From contig NZ_LECU01000003.1 of assembly GCF_001027745.1 (NCBI RefSeq), positions 62,001 through 126,000 of the forward strand: a stretch of 64,000 nucleotides of DNA, in the 5' to 3' direction. The notes beneath the pieces were generated by a model. It did no database searches. It was not told the DNA's origin and saw only the letters and a list, made by a program, of their open reading frames with translations. A program made the position numbers and the translations under genes. Shown one piece after another: positions 53,801-61,763 of this stretch (its first letter is position 1; the number at the start of each line of letters is the position of its first letter). This DNA is from Pedobacter sp. BMA (GTDB taxonomy: Bacteria; Bacteroidota; Bacteroidia; Sphingobacteriales; Sphingobacteriaceae).

Positions 53801-54360
53801 ACATAGCCAATGGAAGAAAACACCAGTGTGCCGGTTCCCGCAGGGGCTTTAATCACATAGGCTCCATTAGCATCTGTTGTTGTGCCTACCTTGGTACCTT
53901 TATACACAACACTCACTCCTGGCATTGTGCCACCTTTAGCATCGCTAACAGTTCCACTAATGCTGACCTGCTGAGGTGCCTGCACTTCTATCTTATTTTT
54001 TTTCTTAATTACAATTGTTGCATCATCCCCGAACAGGAGTTCTACCGGTTGTCCAGCGAAACAGGCATCGAGCACCTTTTGTAATTGTACATCCCTGACT
54101 TTTAAAGTAACCGGACTGGCAGTATTCATCACAGCAGCATCACAGATGAAGTTGTAGCCGGTTTGTTTGGTTAGCTGATTAAGTACTTCCCTTACAGGCG
54201 CATTTCTAACATCCAGCGTTACCTTCTGGCCAAAGCTCGATGCGCGTACCTGAAAAAAGAACACCATCGTCAGCATAATCGTAAGTCTCATAATTAATAG
54301 GATTTTTTGCCTATAGGAAGGCTGATCCCCACACTTAAGTGCAGTAAAATTTTTATACAT
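50857..54360 (-). CDS. SusC/RagA family TonB-linked outer-membrane transporter with STN domain
   Basis: 1167 residues. After the signal region come an STN domain (about 48-110, APVREVLNQLTKQTGYNFIC), which talks to FecR; a carboxypeptidase-like beta domain (about 130-215); the TonB plug (about 225-340, RGVSSLSSSNDPLYVVDGYP, the SusC signature); and a beta-barrel ending IIVGINFGF. The STN domain and the upstream FecR/ECF sigma pair mean that substrate binding outside probably induces transcription. The next gene encodes its SusD partner. Confidence 0.96.
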   Translation of the reverse strand: MYKNFTALKCGDQPSYRQKILLIMRLTIMLTMVFFFQVRASSFGQKVTLDVRNAPVREVLNQLTKQTGYNFICDAAVMNTASPVTLKVRDVQLQKVLDACFAGQPVELLFGDDATIVIKKKNKIEVQAPQQVSISGTVSDAKGGTMPGVSVVYKGTKVGTTTDANGAYVIKAPAGTGTLVFSSIGYVTQEVSISGKTVINVSLSETPQSLGDVVVVGYGSQSRSTVTSSITKVEGKNIGNQPVSTPGEALAGLAAGVQVQSDQGAKPGAAPTIRVRGVSSLSSSNDPLYVVDGYPLETASNFNLINPSDIESLEVLKDAASAAIYGSRAANGVVLVTTKRGKSGKTVFSVSAYTGIQEVTRFIDVLKKDQYVQQVKALSRIKNLPYPTILDGDISNLPDVDWQKEIFRTAPIRSFEFNAAGGSEKVRFSASAGLFKQKGVLIGTEYTRYNTRLNLDADIVKNVKFGFSISPSYAEQYRQPSSGQASGAGANPSDFIIGVPGLVANLNLPSPLNQALTFQPIVPVYRANGDIAQPYDRELNYNLSPTSVFSASNFYNPVGILSQSINRSRAFRTLSNAFLEYTPIRDLKVKTYIGATLENEQVHGYIPGTMAYSSAPTASASNPQLAGIFASDNVRNSFDWVWENTATYDKQIGKHHLNLLGLFSAQKYESQINYTAGLPGTFTTTSVQSPLASPNTVGTELFDANTFVSYAGRLTYDYNKKYLFTAAVRQDGSSRFGSNNKFALFPSFSMGWRLAQEPFLKERLAKIGINEFKLRGGYGRTGNANIGSFTYVNSISLNRNYASGSNRVFGTQQTGFANPDLTWEKNDQTSIGTDIGLLQNKIVLTFDYFVRNSNGMLLNKALPLAVGYTSSFQSNLGKLQNKGFDVSANTNFKLGEVTWQANANFSTYKTKVLDLGGPSALPAVQAINGWNNVYQVQVGQPLGIMYGYEIIGIFKNAADLAKYPKATSGNSVGDVIIKDQNGDGKIDANDVTALGHGLPDFSYGLTNSFQYKNFDLSILVQGVQGVNIINGNNRQTLTGNHNQNSLSKYFNNYFDPAFPDRDVLYPSPVSTASLPGPALSSLSVENGSYLRVRNITLGYRLSENALRKLSIKSARFYVTAQNPFLITKYSGYNPEANVMGSDPTTPGVDQGTYPTARTIIVGINFGF

Positions 54361-54482
54361 TTGGTTAGGATTTTTAGTTATTATTTGGAAAAAATGATTG
54401 CTTTATTCCTTTAGCATTTTGCTATTAATGCCGGAGGTGGTCGTAACACTTCCGGTTTTTGGATTTAATTATAGTTGCGTAT

Positions 54483-55637
54483 TTATTTTGCGATAACGGT
54501 TACCCTCCTTTCTTTAACCGAAAAATCAACTTTATCCAGCATTTCGATATTTTTAAGCAAACTTTTAAGCCCTTTTGAACGGGAATAATTCCCCTCAATA
54601 TTGATATGATCCATGTTGCCTTTATAATCCACCTCAACATCATACCACCTGGAAATCTTTTTCATTACTGATGTGATGTTCTCATTGCTAAAAACAAACT
54701 GCTCATTTTTCCAGGCCATCACCTCATCAATATCTGCCTGTTTCACCATTAACCGGTCATCCAGATTGTTGACTACCATTTCACCGGGCTTTATCAATGC
54801 ACTTTTATTTTTAGTATTTACTTTAACGGAGCCCTCCAGAAGAGTAGTTGTAATATTCTGATCGTCTTCGAAAGCACTGATATTAAAATGCGTACCCAGA
54901 ACTTCAACTTGTTGCCTGCCGTTCACATCAATAATAAAGGGCTTCTTTTTATCTTTTGCTACTTCAAAATACCCTTCTCCACTTAGCAAAACCTTGCGGG
55001 TATTTCCTGAAAAAACCGTTGGGAAACTGAGTGATGAGCTGGAATTTAACCACACTTTCGTTCCGTCGGAAAGGGTAATATAATACTTTCCAGCCCTTGG
55101 AATGGAAATCTTATTTAAAGCAGCCAGGTTTTCGCCTGCTTTTTTATCTTTTGCGGTAAGCACAATACCATCTCCGGATTTTGATATGACACCACTTTGC
55201 TGGTCGTTCAACAAACCATTTTTATGCTCATCCAGCTGTATACTTTTTCCATCAGCTAAAGTGAGCACTGCGTTTGCCGATCCCGGGGCGATGTCTGCAG
55301 GAATAGGTTCGGTCTTTTTAACATTCACCTGCTGATGCTGTACTTCCGCTGGCTTGTAGAAAGTATGGATAAATATAAAAACGAGGATTGCAGCCGCGAT
55401 GGAAGCGGCAATTCTAAAGGGAATAGAACGAAACCAGATTCGTCTGGGTACTTGTGGCGCTATATCATGGTGAATACGAGCCAGCAACAATAGCCGCAAC
55501 TGCTCTTTACCAGGGCCGTCAAAATCATGATTTAAACCATTTTCTGACTGGTACGACAAAAGCAAGGAAATTTCCTCGGGACTGCATTTGCCTGCAAAGT
55601 ATTGCTCACAAAGTGAAAGGTACTGTTCTTCGGACAT
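54483..55637 (-). CDS. FecR-family anti-sigma regulator
   Basis: 384 residues: an N-terminal cytoplasmic anti-sigma part (EEQYLSLCEQYFAGKCSPEEIS), one transmembrane helix (about 70-92, IAASIAAAILVFIFIHTF), the periplasmic FecR domain (ITLSDGTKVWLNSSSSLSFP, LLSGEGYFEVAKDKKKPFII) and a C-terminal STN-contacting domain (DUF4974-like). It relays the signal from the SusC STN domain to the ECF sigma factor encoded divergently at 55810. Confidence 0.94.
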   Translation of the reverse strand: MSEEQYLSLCEQYFAGKCSPEEISLLLSYQSENGLNHDFDGPGKEQLRLLLLARIHHDIAPQVPRRIWFRSIPFRIAASIAAAILVFIFIHTFYKPAEVQHQQVNVKKTEPIPADIAPGSANAVLTLADGKSIQLDEHKNGLLNDQQSGVISKSGDGIVLTAKDKKAGENLAALNKISIPRAGKYYITLSDGTKVWLNSSSSLSFPTVFSGNTRKVLLSGEGYFEVAKDKKKPFIIDVNGRQQVEVLGTHFNISAFEDDQNITTTLLEGSVKVNTKNKSALIKPGEMVVNNLDDRLMVKQADIDEVMAWKNEQFVFSNENITSVMKKISRWYDVEVDYKGNMDHINIEGNYSRSKGLKSLLKNIEMLDKVDFSVKERRVTVIAK

Positions 55638-55809
55638 GACGACTCAATGAAAGTTTAAATTTGGCTATTACTTATATAGATACCGAAACTACAGAGCACA
55701 CACATAGAAAAAATAAAAAAAATGAAATTAATTAGAAAAGGTACTCCGAATAGCTCAAAAAGAGATTTCCTATTGTGAATTTTAAACACTAGTTTTATTG
55801 TATCATTCC

Positions 55810-56415
55810 ATGACAATGACCAAACTTACAGACCTGGAACTATTCGACAAAATTGTTCTTGATGACATGAGCGCTTTTAACGAGCTGTTTAACCGTCATT
55901 GGGCGAAGGTGTATGGTGTGGCCATCAGGTATATAAAAGATGAGGAACTGGCACTGGAAATTGCCCACGACATTTTCGTGAATATCTGGAATAAAAGGAG
56001 TCAGCTCAATATTGATGCTTTCCAGAATTATGTAGTCACTTCAGCAAGTTACCATGGCATCAGAAAAAGCAAAGCCTTAAAAGCAATGCCCATCACCTAT
56101 GTGGAAGATTATATAGAATCCGAACAGAACGTGTTAAAATTGCAACCCTATAGCAGCGTAAACCTGGGGGAACAAAAGATTGCCGAAGAAGAGTTTAACT
56201 CTGCAATCGCATCATTACTGGAGTCACTTCCAAATCGCTGCAGGGAAATTTACCTCATGAGCAGACATGAAAATTTAAGCATTGCTGAAATTGCACTTAA
56301 GCTTGAAATTTCAAAAAGAACAGTAGAAAATCAATTAACAGCTGCATTAAAACATTTGAGAACGGCCATGAAACTTTCAGGCATACTGATTATTTTATTC
56401 GGAAGATCTTTCTAA
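55810..56415 (+). CDS. ECF RNA polymerase sigma-70 factor
   Basis: 201 residues from the ATG at 55810 (MTMTKLTDLELFDKIVLDDM); the frame opens at a TTG at 55798. Region 2 is FNRHWAKVYGVAIRYIKDEE and ALEIAHDIFVNIWNKR; region 4 is LPNRCREIYLMSRHENLSIA and EIALKLEISKRTVENQLTAA. It belongs to the Bacteroidota FecR-linked ECF group and should drive the SusC/SusD operon once released by FecR, whose gene diverges from it across 172 bases. Confidence 0.94.
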   Translation: MTMTKLTDLELFDKIVLDDMSAFNELFNRHWAKVYGVAIRYIKDEELALEIAHDIFVNIWNKRSQLNIDAFQNYVVTSASYHGIRKSKALKAMPITYVEDYIESEQNVLKLQPYSSVNLGEQKIAEEEFNSAIASLLESLPNRCREIYLMSRHENLSIAEIALKLEISKRTVENQLTAALKHLRTAMKLSGILIILFGRSF

Positions 56416-56477
56416 TTGGCAAGCATAGTCATTCACAGTTAAGCTCCCTAATCCATAAAAGGCCATAAAACAAAAAA

Positions 56478-56500
56478 GGAGATGCCTTAACGGCATCTCC
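56478..56500. terminator. Bidirectional terminator between the sigma factor gene and the gene at 56524
   Basis: Perfect 9-bp stem GGAGATGCC/GGCATCTCC with loop TTAAC, flanked by an A run on the left and a T-rich tail on the right. Confidence 0.85.
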
Positions 56501-56523
56501 CTTTGTTTAGTTTATTGATAAAA

Positions 56524-57120
56524 TTAGCGAGTTTCGATTGTTTTCACATAAGTCTGATTGTCATACTTCACAACAAATGTTAAAGCATTACCATCAGCAC
56601 GGCTGATGTTGAACTTTTTAGTCAGTTTAGCTTTGTTTTTGAATACCTGAGTATAAAGCTCGTCATTACTTTCGTTGAGTACTTGTACTTCAACCTCGCC
56701 AGCTTTAGGCTGCTCGAAGTTTAAAGTGATCACATCATCTTCACCTTTAGTAATTACCGGTTTGTAAAGCTCAGTGATTTTCGGTGCAGAAAACAAAGCC
56801 TGGTTGTTTGTGATGGTGATATCGTATTGTGCCAGTCTTGATCCCGACTCCACTTTCATGGTATAATTCCCATCTGGCAAAGCGTTCAGGTCATAAGTTT
56901 TGGTAGAGCTCGCTTTAGCAAATAATTTTTGCTCAAATAACACTTCATTATTTGCACCGGTAATTGATAAGTTGAAATCATTAGCTTCATTAATTTGAAA
57001 ACTGATGGTTTTTTCTTTCTCACTTTTAGATTTTAACGAAAAATCTCCATCATTTGCCTGAGCAATTGAAGATGTTAAAGAAATTGCTGCGATTATTGCG
57101 AATTTGAATACGTTTTTCAT
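56524..57120 (-). CDS. Secreted beta-sandwich protein of unknown function
   Basis: 198 residues with a signal peptide (cleavage after about 22, SSIAQA). The mature part appears to be two Ig/T9SS-tail-like beta domains (about 30-105, with LPDGNYTMKVESG, and 115-198, with AGEVEVQVLNESNDELYTQV), similar in style to C-terminal sorting or DUF3244-type domains but without a large passenger. Transcribed alone. No role can be assigned. Confidence 0.8.
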   Translation of the reverse strand: MKNVFKFAIIAAISLTSSIAQANDGDFSLKSKSEKEKTISFQINEANDFNLSITGANNEVLFEQKLFAKASSTKTYDLNALPDGNYTMKVESGSRLAQYDITITNNQALFSAPKITELYKPVITKGEDDVITLNFEQPKAGEVEVQVLNESNDELYTQVFKNKAKLTKKFNISRADGNALTFVVKYDNQTYVKTIETR

Positions 57121-57291
57121 GATAAAATAGATTAAAGCGTGTACAATTATTTTATGATGCTAAATTATGACAGTTTTTGAAGCCAAAAAGATTCAATATT
57201 GATCAATATATATGCTATTTTAACCCAATAACCAATCATTTGTCATAACCATGTCAATTCAGCATATTTACAATAGAATTTGTTTAAAATT

Positions 57292-58164
57292 ATGAAAACG
57301 TTAAGACCTGGTTTCGAAGTGGTAGAACCCTCATTTGGTAGTTCTTTTACCTATTCTAAATATGTACAGAACGAGAATAATAAGGCACACCTCTGGCATT
57401 ATCACCCCGAGATCGAAATGGTATTCGTAAATGGAGGATCCGGAAAGCGGCAAATCGGGAGCCACGTATCTTATTATACTGATGGTGATTTAATTCTCAT
57501 TGGCAGCAATATCCCACATTGTGGATTTACGGATACCAATACCGGCAACAAAACTGAAGTGGTGATCCAGATGAAACCTGATTTTCTGGGAACAGAATTT
57601 TTAAAACTCAAAGAGACCCGTGGTATTGCCAGCTTGTTTGAAAAAGCGAAAGATGGTATCGCCTTCGGCAGGGATACCATGAAGCTTGTTGGGCCAACGC
57701 TCGAAAAAATGCATAACGCATGGCCTCTTGAAAGGCTTCTGGCATTGTTGGGCGTATTGAGGGAGTTAGAGCAGGCCTCAGACTATAAAATTTTAAATGC
57801 ACTGAATTATTCTCTCGAAATGCAGGTTCAGGATAACGACCGGATCAATATGATTTTCAATTACGTGAAAGATCATTTCCAGGAGCAAATGCGCCTAGAT
57901 GAGATCGCAGAAATGTCGAGCATGACGGTGCCCGCATTCTGCAGGTATTTTAAAAAGATTACTAAAAAAACCTTTACCCGTTTTGTAAACGAATACCGTG
58001 TGGTACACGCATCCAAGCTACTGGCCGAAAAACACATCAGCATCACAGCCATTTCGTTCGAAAGCGGATTCAACAATTTCAGCCATTTTAATAAAATCTT
58101 TCACGAGTTTACCGGGAAAAGCGCATCAGAATACCGGAATGAGCTGAAGTCCATTATTAAGTAG
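57292..58164 (+). CDS. AraC-family regulator with cupin sensor domain
   Basis: 290 residues from the ATG at 57292 (MKTLRPGFEVVEPSFGSSFT); a TTG four codons earlier also opens the frame. An N-terminal cupin region (HLWHYHPEIEMVFVNGGSGK, GDLILIGSNIPHCGF) likely binds a small ligand. The C-terminal double HTH is MRLDEIAEMSSMTVPAFCRY and ITAISFESGFNNFSHFNKIF. It resembles sugar-responsive activators of Bacteroidota. Single gene; the target is unknown. Confidence 0.9.
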   Translation: MKTLRPGFEVVEPSFGSSFTYSKYVQNENNKAHLWHYHPEIEMVFVNGGSGKRQIGSHVSYYTDGDLILIGSNIPHCGFTDTNTGNKTEVVIQMKPDFLGTEFLKLKETRGIASLFEKAKDGIAFGRDTMKLVGPTLEKMHNAWPLERLLALLGVLRELEQASDYKILNALNYSLEMQVQDNDRINMIFNYVKDHFQEQMRLDEIAEMSSMTVPAFCRYFKKITKKTFTRFVNEYRVVHASKLLAEKHISITAISFESGFNNFSHFNKIFHEFTGKSASEYRNELKSIIK

Positions 58165-58256
58165 CGATATAAGTTAGCAAGTAGTAAGAATCCCAACTTT
58201 TCAACATTCCAGTTTTTCAATCCCGCGACATCTAAATTTTTCCTATTTTCGTGGCG

Positions 58257-60065
58257 ATGGAAAATTTTATTGTTTCTGCCCGTAAATATCGTCCGGCTAC
58301 ATTTGAAACCGTAGTGGGGCAACAACATATTACAGGTACGTTAAAAAACGCCATTAAAAACAACCAGCTGGCACAGGCGTTTTTATTCTGCGGTCCACGC
58401 GGGGTTGGTAAAACCACCTGCGCACGGATCCTGGCTAAAACCATAAACTGTACTAATCCTACAGCTGATATGGAGGCCTGCGGACAGTGCGACAATTGTC
58501 AGTCTTTTCAAAACGGACATTCCTTTAATGTACATGAATTAGATGCGGCATCGAACAATTCTGTTGATGATATCCGGAGCTTAATTGAACAGGTTAGGAT
58601 TCCGCCACAAGCCGGTAAATACAAAATCTACATCATAGATGAGGTACACATGCTTTCACAAAGTGCATTTAATGCCTTTTTGAAAACCCTGGAAGAACCG
58701 CCATCTTATGCCATATTTATTTTAGCTACAACAGAAAAGCATAAAATCCTGCCAACCATCTTATCGCGTTGCCAGATTTTTGATTTCAACCGCATTCAGG
58801 TAGACGATATTGCCGGACACCTTTCTAAAATAGCGGAACGCGAAAACATTGCTTTTGAAGCAGACGGACTACACATAATTGCCCAAAAAGCAGACGGTGG
58901 TTTACGTGATGCACTTTCAATGTTCGATCAGATTGCCAGCTATGCCAATAAAAACATTACGTACAAAGCGGTAATTGATAACCTGAATATTTTAGATTAT
59001 GATTATTTCTTTAAGGTTACCGGGCATTTAACTGCAGCTGAAGTGAGCCAGACTTTGCTGTTATTCGATGAAATTCTGAATAATGGTTTCGACGGTAATA
59101 ATTTTATCAATGGTTTAGCTACGCACTTTCGTAATCTTCTGGTGGGTAAGGATGCTGCAACCATCAAACTGTTGGAAGTTAGTGACAATATCAGGCAAAA
59201 ATACCTCGATCAATGCAGGCAAACTGAACTTTCGTTTTTGTTAACCGCACTGAATCTGGCAAATAACTGCGACCTGAACTATAAGAATTCCAAGAATCAG
59301 CGCTTACAGGTTGAACTCGCTTTAATTAAGATGTGCCATATACGATCAGTCGTACAACTCGCACAACAGCCTTTAAGCCCTAACAACACAGCAACTGATC
59401 AAGATCAGGATAAAAAAAAAACTGATGTCGTAACCGGAACAGCCCAAACCCCACAAGCAAAAGCTCAAAATGAAAACCCTGCGGTTAGCATTCCACCCCC
59501 CCCGGTTTCCTCAGCCCCGCCTTTACCGGACAGATCGCAACAGCCGGCCTCGGCACCGGCAGGCTCGTCTACATCCATTAGTATCAATATTCCCAGGAAA
59601 AATGTTGGCACATTAATTCCTTCATTGAATGATTTGGAGCGTTTAGCAAGCGGCGAAGATGATGGCACACCTAAAACCGTTACTGGTGAGGCAAGAACCC
59701 CTTTTACAAATGAGCGATTACAGGAAGTATGGAGTATTTATGTTCAGCAACTCAAAGCTGCTGATAAGATTAACCTTTTTACCATCCTGAATAATTTTCC
59801 ACCTACATTGGTTTCTCCAATTTTAATCGAGATATCTGTAGAGAGCAAAACGCAGGAACAGTTTGTGGTGCAGGAATCTGTCGAGCTGATGAACTACCTC
59901 CGTAATACGCTGCAGAATTTTGCAGTCGATATTACTTTCAAGCAGGTGGAGCGCAAGATTGAAAACAGACTATATGGCAACAGGGAGAAGTATGAATACC
60001 TGGTTACTAAAAACCCTAAGCTGGAAGATCTGCGCAGGCGTTTTAATTTAGATATCAACCCATAG
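58257..60065 (+). CDS. dnaX: DNA polymerase III subunit gamma/tau
   Basis: Clamp-loader ATPase, 602 residues from the ATG at 58257 (MENFIVSARKYRPATFETVV); GTG at 58251 is an in-frame alternative. Walker A GPRGVGKT is at 46-53; zinc cysteines are C65, C75, C78 and C81; Walker B is YIIDEVHML; the SRC motif follows in LPTILSRCQIF. The AAA+ core and collar end near 370. Then comes a Pro/Ala/Gln-rich linker, and the tau-specific C-terminus from about 480. A run of ten A starts at codon 386, and both shifted frames stop within four codons, so a short gamma-like product is possible. Confidence 0.95.
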   Translation: MENFIVSARKYRPATFETVVGQQHITGTLKNAIKNNQLAQAFLFCGPRGVGKTTCARILAKTINCTNPTADMEACGQCDNCQSFQNGHSFNVHELDAASNNSVDDIRSLIEQVRIPPQAGKYKIYIIDEVHMLSQSAFNAFLKTLEEPPSYAIFILATTEKHKILPTILSRCQIFDFNRIQVDDIAGHLSKIAERENIAFEADGLHIIAQKADGGLRDALSMFDQIASYANKNITYKAVIDNLNILDYDYFFKVTGHLTAAEVSQTLLLFDEILNNGFDGNNFINGLATHFRNLLVGKDAATIKLLEVSDNIRQKYLDQCRQTELSFLLTALNLANNCDLNYKNSKNQRLQVELALIKMCHIRSVVQLAQQPLSPNNTATDQDQDKKKTDVVTGTAQTPQAKAQNENPAVSIPPPPVSSAPPLPDRSQQPASAPAGSSTSISINIPRKNVGTLIPSLNDLERLASGEDDGTPKTVTGEARTPFTNERLQEVWSIYVQQLKAADKINLFTILNNFPPTLVSPILIEISVESKTQEQFVVQESVELMNYLRNTLQNFAVDITFKQVERKIENRLYGNREKYEYLVTKNPKLEDLRRRFNLDINP

Positions 60066-60112
60066 CAGCAAATACGCTACTCAGGAAATCAACACAATTT
60101 TTTGAAATAAAA

Positions 60113-60147
60113 AAAGCAGGAAATGCTTCGTTGCATCATCCTGCTTT
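60113..60147 (-). terminator. Terminator of the acidic protein gene at 60199
   Basis: AAAGCAGGA/TCCTGCTTT stem with a 17-base loop that can pair further (ATGC/GCAT); T run on the minus strand. It may also stop dnaX transcripts. Confidence 0.75.
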
Positions 60148-60198
60148 CAATTTATGATTGTTTCGCCAGCTTAACACCTTTCGGTATTGATCAGCCAA

Positions 60199-60606
60199 CT
60201 ATTTTTGGGGTTCATCGTTAATCGGATAGCCTTCCTCATCTAAATCATCACGATCATCTTCCGGAGTACGGGCTAAGATTTCATCTTCAGGAGTTAATTT
60301 TACACTCTCGCCATTGTCCACGTGCATACCCAGTTCTTCAAGGTTGTCTTCGGCTACTTCTTCATTTCTGGCGTACTCATCACCTACATAAGGGTTAGCC
60401 TCGTCATAAGTAGAGTCGTCATCTTTGGCGCCTGCAGCTACCGTTTCATAACCCATCGGGTGATCGTAATCTTCATCTGTACCTTTTACATCAAGCTCAT
60501 AACTTTGCTTATTTTCATCATAAGCCAGATTCTCTTTATTGATTTCAGGGTTTTCTGTAGTACTATGTATTTTATCTTTCGATCCTTTATCTTCGTTAAT
60601 TGCCAT
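60199..60606 (-). CDS. Small acidic, disordered protein
   Basis: 135 residues, very rich in Asp, Glu, Asn and Lys, with no hydrophobic core, signal or domain (DEDYDHPMGYETVAAGAKDD; ends LDEEGYPINDEPQK). A Shine-Dalgarno-like AGGAGA lies 8 bases before the ATG and a terminator follows, so it is a real transcription unit. Such hydrophilic proteins in Pedobacter-like genomes are sometimes stress-related; that is a guess. Confidence 0.7.
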   Translation of the reverse strand: MAINEDKGSKDKIHSTTENPEINKENLAYDENKQSYELDVKGTDEDYDHPMGYETVAAGAKDDDSTYDEANPYVGDEYARNEEVAEDNLEELGMHVDNGESVKLTPEDEILARTPEDDRDDLDEEGYPINDEPQK

Positions 60607-60690
60607 TGTATTGGTCTCCTATATATTTATAGAGGTATAACAAAAGACGGCCAATATGGTTTTATAGGGCAGCTTGAAAATTCGGTGAGA

Positions 60691-61683
60691 TTAGGCGGCA
60701 AGAAAATTAGAATCCTGTAAAAATGCTATAATATCTTCCAGAAAAAGCAATAAAGAAAGCTTCCCTCCTTTGATTTGATTGGGCAAACATCCAAAGTATT
60801 TTTTGAAGGCATTTGTAAAGTGGGTGGCATGCTTGTAACCAGTCTTCTTGGAAATTTCTGCTATGGTAATGTCGGTGCCAATAAGCATTTCTTTGGCTTG
60901 TTCCAGTTTGTATTGATTCAGATAAGAATAGACAGATTTACCGTAAAGGAGTTTGAAATCGCGTTTCAAATTAAATTCATTTGTACCCACCAGATGTGCA
61001 AGTGCACGCAAGGATAGCTGATCACCACTCTGATTGATCAAAATTGCTCTTGCCTGCTGCATGCGTTCAACTTCTGATTTTTTCAGCGATGGGCTGGCAT
61101 CGATGCTTTGTATCTGTTCAAACTGCGTAATCTGTAAAGCAAAAAGTTCAATCACTTTTGACTCCAGTAAAAGCTGATCAGAAAAGCCGGCTTGTAGTGA
61201 ATTGCAAAGTCTTTTTAAAATGGCATCAATCTCAGGCGTAATCCGCATATTATTTAACGCCAGCGCTAGGGGATTCCCCTGATCTCCCATAAACAACTGC
61301 TTAAATGCTAAGTGATCAGCTGGGAGGAACCGGGTCAAAAAAGTGCTGCTGATATTGATGCAAATCACTTCGTCTGCCTGCCCGGCCACAGCTAGCGTAT
61401 CTTTAAAAGGCAAACGGCAAAAATTGTGCTGGCGACTTTCAATTTCAGCAAAGGTGCCAGCTTCCCCTTTTCTCCTGATTTTCACATTTCCTTTGAGCAC
61501 AAAAATCATCTGAAAAGTTTCATACTCTTTGGCGTCGCTATGCGTCAGGCGAATTTCCACTTTTCTGCGGTCTTCGGAATACGTTCTGTAGCTCGCCTGG
61601 ATATTCTGGTTGTATAAAAATACGCTTTCCGCAAGAGTTTGAGATTCTCCTTTTCGCGTCACTATTTCTTCCGATGGCGTCAT
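60691..61683 (-). CDS. AraC-family regulator, PchR-like
   Basis: 330 residues. The N-terminal region is a ligand-binding domain (VEIRLTHSDAKEYETFQMIF); the C-terminal AraC double HTH has LRALAHLVGTNEFNLKRDFK, then LLYGKSVYSYLNQYKLEQAK and ISKKTGYKHATHFTNAFKKY. The motif KRDFKLLYGKSVYSY is typical of PchR-type siderophore regulators. It diverges by 80 bases from a TonB-dependent receptor gene, which it probably activates in response to an iron chelate. Confidence 0.88.
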   Translation of the reverse strand: MTPSEEIVTRKGESQTLAESVFLYNQNIQASYRTYSEDRRKVEIRLTHSDAKEYETFQMIFVLKGNVKIRRKGEAGTFAEIESRQHNFCRLPFKDTLAVAGQADEVICINISSTFLTRFLPADHLAFKQLFMGDQGNPLALALNNMRITPEIDAILKRLCNSLQAGFSDQLLLESKVIELFALQITQFEQIQSIDASPSLKKSEVERMQQARAILINQSGDQLSLRALAHLVGTNEFNLKRDFKLLYGKSVYSYLNQYKLEQAKEMLIGTDITIAEISKKTGYKHATHFTNAFKKYFGCLPNQIKGGKLSLLLFLEDIIAFLQDSNFLAA

Positions 61684-61693
61684 ATTCAGATTT

Positions 61694-61711
61694 TATCTTT
61701 GCGCAAAGCTA
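61694..61711. promoter_or_regulatory. Overlapping divergent -7 elements in a palindrome
   Basis: TATCTTTG on the plus strand (61694-61701) and TAGCTTTG on the minus strand (61711-61704) lie back to back around a perfect 12-base palindrome, CTTTGCGCAAAG. They would serve the receptor gene (rightward) and the AraC gene (leftward). Confidence 0.5.
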
Positions 61712-61763
61712 TTCTTATTAAGACCGATTCTAAAGAATAAGTTTAAAAAGTTACAAACTAATC

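Noticed and set aside
59405..59425. E. coli-type ribosomal frameshift signal in dnaX
   Set aside because: The A run is followed by CTG rather than the A-AAA-AAG slip word, and I saw no strong stem just downstream, so transcriptional slippage is the better reading.
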